A stretch of 7,681 bases of DNA from Acidimicrobiia bacterium (GTDB lineage Bacteria > Actinomycetota > Acidimicrobiia > Acidimicrobiales > Aldehydirespiratoraceae). Both the position numbers and the translations under genes were made by a program. Each line of letters begins with the position of its first letter. Position 1 is the stretch's first letter. The stretch lies in NCBI GenBank assembly GCA_022824605.1, contig JAJDZO010000405.1, positions 1-7,681 of the forward strand, given 5' to 3'. The notes beneath the pieces are model-generated. The model was not told the DNA's origin, searched no databases, and was given only the letters and a program-made list of their open reading frames with translations. Below are positions 4,744-7,681 of this stretch, piece after piece.

Positions 4744-7681
4744 CTACGGGGTGGTTGCGGCTTCTATTGCCGTCAGCGCGTCGACCACTTGGTTCCAGCG
4801 TTGCCAGCCTCTCTCGGCGTAGGTCTGGGCCTCGGCGGCTGTCATGGGGGTCAGCGAGGAGTCGGCTACGGACTCGCCGAGAACCAACAGCACCCGGTCC
4901 CATCGATCGGTGTGGTCCTTGTTCTCGGGGAAATCGCTGCGCCATTCGTAGATTTGGGCGATCAGGTCCGAGTAGGACGACATGTCGCTGTTCGTCGTCT
5001 CGTTGTCGGTGATTGTGACTGTGGTGTCGGAGATGGTGAGGCCGGTGGCGGTGGCGTGCAGTGTGATGGTCTCTGTGCCTTCTTGGAGGGCATCGTCTGT
5101 CGGCGTGAGTGTGAATGTGGCCTGGCCGCTTGATTGTCCGGCTGCGATCGGCACTGTCACCGTGCTGGCGGCGGTGTAGTCGGTCCCGGAGATCGCGGTG
5201 TCGCCTGCCTTGCCGACGGTAACCGTCACCGATGTGTCGGTGGTGAGGGTGCCGTCGCCGACGAAGTTCGCGGTGACGGTGAGGGCCGTGGCACCGGCGT
5301 TCTCGGTGACGCTTGACGGGGTGACGCTCAGTGTTGCGGCGGTGGGTGGTCCGGTGTTGCGCTTGTTTTGGAGGTAGAGCTTGTATTCGCTCCAGTCTTC
5401 GTCGATCGTGACGTTGGTTCCTCCCACGATGTTGGCGAGGTTGACGATGACGGTCTCTGTTCCTTCTGCGATGGTGTCGAGAGTCGTTGCGATGGCGACA
5501 TCGGCGATCTCGTCTCCGGCGCGCAGCGTGACGGTTGCGGGCAGGGCCTCGAAGTCGGCGCCTGACCGCGCGCTGCCGGTGACTACGAGGTCGACGGACA
5601 CGTCGTCCTGGTTGGCTTTTCGCATCCGCACCTGGAATCGGGCCTGCTGTCCCTCGTGTGCGTACGCCACGTTGGGCCGCACGTGCATGTAGGTGCGGTC
5701 GTCGTCGGTCAAGGTCACGGTGGTGGGGGAGCCTGCCCTCACCTGTCCGCTGATCACCAGAAGCGATACCGCGACCTCTTCTTCGGGTTCCACGATGTCG
5801 TTGTCGACCGGGAAGATACGCAGGGTTCTGCGGGTGTCGCCCGGCGCGAAGACCAGGTTTCCGGTGCTGGTCCATCCGTCGGGTCCGTTGACCGTCGTGT
5901 GGATGTCGCCGTCTCTGCCGATCAGCGAGGTGGGGGCGTGCAACAGGTACCGAACCTCGGCGCGACTGGTGAGCGAGGCGCTGAGGGTGATCCCGATGTC
6001 GAGTCTGCCGTCCTCGTCGAGGGTGTAGGTCGCCCGCTCGAAGCTCACGGTCGCGTCTGCGGGGCCTGTCAGGTCGTCGTCGGCGATGGTCAAATCTTGG
6101 GAGGCGGGCGCTCGAACCAGCGTTTCCGCAACCGTCGCTGTAACCCTCACCGTCCTGTCGGGGTTGACCTGACTGTTGTCGACGGCCGTAATGGTGGCGA
6201 AGTCCCTGCTTTCGAGTTCGCCCGCCTTTACGGTCACAGTGGGGTTCGAGTTGAGCTTGTAGTCGGCTGAGGTTGTGGGGCTCACCGGCGCGGCCGCGAC
6301 CGTGAAAGTCACGTCCTCGGCTACGGGCTCGTCCAATTCGACAGTGACATAGCTCACGCCTTTGATGCCACCGCCTTCGGAGATGACCTCCGGATACAGC
6401 ACCAACGACGACGCAATCCCGCCCTGCAGGTCATTGTCCTGGATCGTTCCGTATGCAGTCATGGCATTCTTGTCCGGTGTGAAGGTCTTGGCCGGGCGAA
6501 TCGCTTGCCGGCGCAACCGCGATTGCGACTCGGGATCGGTCACCGTCACGATGACGGTCTCGTCTGCCTCAGCGACAGTGTCGCCGAGGATGGGAACGAC
6601 GATGCTCTGCTGCTGGTCTCCGGGCGCAAAGGTGACCGACAGCGGATCCGGGGCCGTGTAGTCGCTGCCTGCGGTGGCCGTGCCACTCAACGTGTAGTCG
6701 ACGGTTACGGTCTTGCCGCTCACTGCGCTCATGCTGACCAGGAAGGACATGTCGTGGATGTCCTGCGGGCTGTCGCCCTCCGTCACGCTGGGGGCGTCAG
6801 ACACCGACACTGTGGGCGCCGTGTCGTCGTCGGTGATGGCGACTGCGGCGTCGGAGACGGTGAGGCCGCTGGCGGTGGCGTGGACGGTCAGGGTCTCGTC
6901 GTGCTCGTCGAGGGTGTCGTTGGTGGGCGTGAGCGTGAACGTCTTCTGTGCGCTCGACTGGCCGGCGGTGATGGTGACGTTGAAGTCGTTGACGGCGGCG
7001 TAGTCGGTGCCTGATTCGGCGGTGTCGCCGTTCTTGCCCACCTTGACTGTCACCGTCTGGTCATCGTCGAACGTCGCAGACCCGACCAGAGTCGCCGTCA
7101 CCGTCACTGTTGTGGCACCGGCATTCTCCGTGACGCTTGCCGGGGTGACGCTCAGTGTTGCGGAAGTGGGCGGTCCGGGCTTCCCCACGTTGCGGATGTA
7201 CAGCCTGTACTCGCTGAAGTCCTCGTCGATCGTGACGTTGGTTCCTCCCACGATGTTGGCGAGGTTGACAATGGCGGTCTCTGTGCCCTCTGCGATCGTG
7301 TCCGGAATTGTCTTGATGGCGATGTCGGCCGTCTCGTCTCCGGCGCGCAATGTGACGGTTGCGGGCAGGTTCTCGAAGTCGACGCCCGACTGCGCGTTGC
7401 CGGTGACGACGAGGTCTACGGTCACGTCGTCTTGGTTGGGCTTCTTCATGTGCACCTGGAACTGGGCTTGTCGTCCCTCGTCCACGTATCCGTTATTGGG
7501 TCGGATTTCCATGTCGGCGCGGTCGTCGTCGGTCAAGGTCATGGTGGTGGGGGAGCCTGCCGATACTTGCCCGCTGACCACGAGCAGCGAGATCGTGAGC
7601 TCCTCGTCGGGTTCCACGATGTTGTTGTCGACGGGATACATGCGGATGACCCTGCGGGTGTCGCCCGGCGCGAAGACCAGG
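4744..7681 (-). CDS. Large Calx-beta repeat protein, 3' part (N-terminus outside window)
   Basis: The frame is open to the right edge. An ATG at 7639-7641 is internal, because the codons before it (L-V-F-A-P-G-D-T-R-R) match the equivalent place in the other repeat copy, so the true start lies beyond 7681. At least 978 residues are visible, ending at TAG 4744-4746. The chain is a series of beta-sandwich repeats of about 115-130 residues, each with Calx-beta signs: T-E-N-A-G or T-E-G-D starts, S-G-x-D-Y or A-G-S-D-Y, E-G-T-E-T or E-A-D-E-T, and Asp-rich ends such as I-T-D-D-D, I-A-D-D-D and Q-D-N-D. Counting from the right edge, repeats end near 7522, 7171, 6823, 6430, 6073, 5698, 5347 and 4999. 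The Asp-rich loops probably bind calcium. A role in adhesion or as a cell-surface or secreted protein is likely from the family. No LPXTG or membrane anchor is seen at the C-terminus. Confidence 0.9.
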   Translation of the reverse strand, partial: LVFAPGDTRRVIRMYPVDNNIVEPDEELTISLLVVSGQVSAGSPTTMTLTDDDRADMEIRPNNGYVDEGRQAQFQVHMKKPNQDDVTVDLVVTGNAQSGVDFENLPATVTLRAGDETADIAIKTIPDTIAEGTETAIVNLANIVGGTNVTIDEDFSEYRLYIRNVGKPGPPTSATLSVTPASVTENAGATTVTVTATLVGSATFDDDQTVTVKVGKNGDTAESGTDYAAVNDFNVTITAGQSSAQKTFTLTPTNDTLDEHDETLTVHATASGLTVSDAAVAITDDDTAPTVSVSDAPSVTEGDSPQDIHDMSFLVSMSAVSGKTVTVDYTLSGTATAGSDYTAPDPLSVTFAPGDQQQSIVVPILGDTVAEADETVIVTVTDPESQSRLRRQAIRPAKTFTPDKNAMTAYGTIQDNDLQGGIASSLVLYPEVISEGGGIKGVSYVTVELDEPVAEDVTFTVAAAPVSPTTSADYKLNSNPTVTVKAGELESRDFATITAVDNSQVNPDRTVRVTATVAETLVRAPASQDLTIADDDLTGPADATVSFERATYTLDEDGRLDIGITLSASLTSRAEVRYLLHAPTSLIGRDGDIHTTVNGPDGWTSTGNLVFAPGDTRRTLRIFPVDNDIVEPEEEVAVSLLVISGQVRAGSPTTVTLTDDDRTYMHVRPNVAYAHEGQQARFQVRMRKANQDDVSVDLVVTGSARSGADFEALPATVTLRAGDEIADVAIATTLDTIAEGTETVIVNLANIVGGTNVTIDEDWSEYKLYLQNKRNTGPPTAATLSVTPSSVTENAGATALTVTANFVGDGTLTTDTSVTVTVGKAGDTAISGTDYTAASTVTVPIAAGQSSGQATFTLTPTDDALQEGTETITLHATATGLTISDTTVTITDNETTNSDMSSYSDLIAQIYEWRSDFPENKDHTDRWDRVLLVLGESVADSSLTPMTAAEAQTYAERGWQRWNQVVDALTAIEAATTP
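4747..4998 (-). other. C-terminal Trp-rich module of the Calx-beta protein
   Basis: The last 84 residues follow the final Calx-beta repeat and are unlike it. Four tryptophans and several motifs stand out: Y-E-W-R-S-D, H-T-D-R-W-D-R-V-L-L-V-L-G, L-T-P-M-T-A-A-E-A-Q and R-G-W-Q-R-W. The pattern predicts amphipathic helices. I have an impression of similar tails on other large secreted repeat proteins from environmental actinobacteria but cannot verify it. It could be a sorting, anchoring or binding module. Confidence 0.55.
4999..5857 (-). repeat. Internal duplication of the Calx-beta gene, C-terminal copy
   Basis: This segment matches 6823-7681 without gaps at a constant offset of 1824 nt (608 codons). 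It covers the end of one Calx-beta repeat plus two complete repeats. The stretch 5399-5445 is identical over 47 nt to 7223-7269. The protein is also very alike, for example I-V-G-G-T-N-V-T-I-D-E-D in both copies. Confidence 0.9.
6823..7681 (-). repeat. Internal duplication of the Calx-beta gene, N-terminal copy (cut by window edge)
   Basis: This is the partner of 4999-5857 at an offset of 1824 nt. It reaches the right edge of the window, so the true end of the duplication and any further copies are not visible. Because the offset covers five Calx-beta repeats, the evolutionary unit may be a five-domain block of about 608 residues. Confidence 0.88.

Noticed and set aside
4724..5875. A 383-codon minus-strand frame overlapping the Calx-beta gene
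   Set aside because: It is Arg/His-rich and out of frame with the clearly repeated Calx-beta domains, so it is a shadow frame.

Overview
The window is GC-rich and bacterial, with a gene set typical of high-GC Actinomycetota. The pyruvate dehydrogenase E1 is of the single-chain, mycobacterial AceE type. Next to it is a short HhH-GPD protein of a kind I associate with actinobacteria, and a DsbE/MPT53-like exported thiol-redox lipoprotein. The large Calx-beta surface protein would fit a marine or environmental lineage such as Acidimicrobiia, but the sequence alone does not settle the taxon.

Layout: the left half (1-4148) is a minus-strand run that reads right to left. It holds aceE (4148-1398), an HhH-GPD DNA-repair-type protein (1381-791), a thioredoxin-fold lipoprotein (794-243) and an Ala/Glu-rich lipoprotein that leaves the window at base 1 (239-1). 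The gaps are 16 nt, a 4-nt ATGA overlap and 3 nt, so this looks like one operon. Divergent from aceE is rnhA (ribonuclease HI, 4196-4717). Converging on rnhA from the right is the 3' part of a very large Calx-beta-domain protein (7681-4744), whose start lies outside the window. No stretch longer than 300 bases lacks a gene.

The main discovery is the thioredoxin-fold lipoprotein. Its reading frame is interrupted by one TGA (540-542) exactly where the first catalytic cysteine of the CxxC motif should be (W-A-P-H-[TGA]-P-T-C). The frame then continues with a conserved thioredoxin-fold half for 98 codons. TGA is a normal stop for the neighbouring genes, and two perfect hairpins lie just downstream of this TGA. 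The second has a 7-bp stem and an AGUUC loop, with geometry close to that of a bacterial SECIS element. I read the gene as a selenoprotein with a UxxC active site, anchored outside the membrane as a lipoprotein. Ordinary gene calling would split it or call it a pseudogene.

A second feature of note is an in-frame, gap-free internal duplication in the Calx-beta protein with an offset of 1824 nt (608 residues). The protein ends in a Trp-rich C-terminal module.
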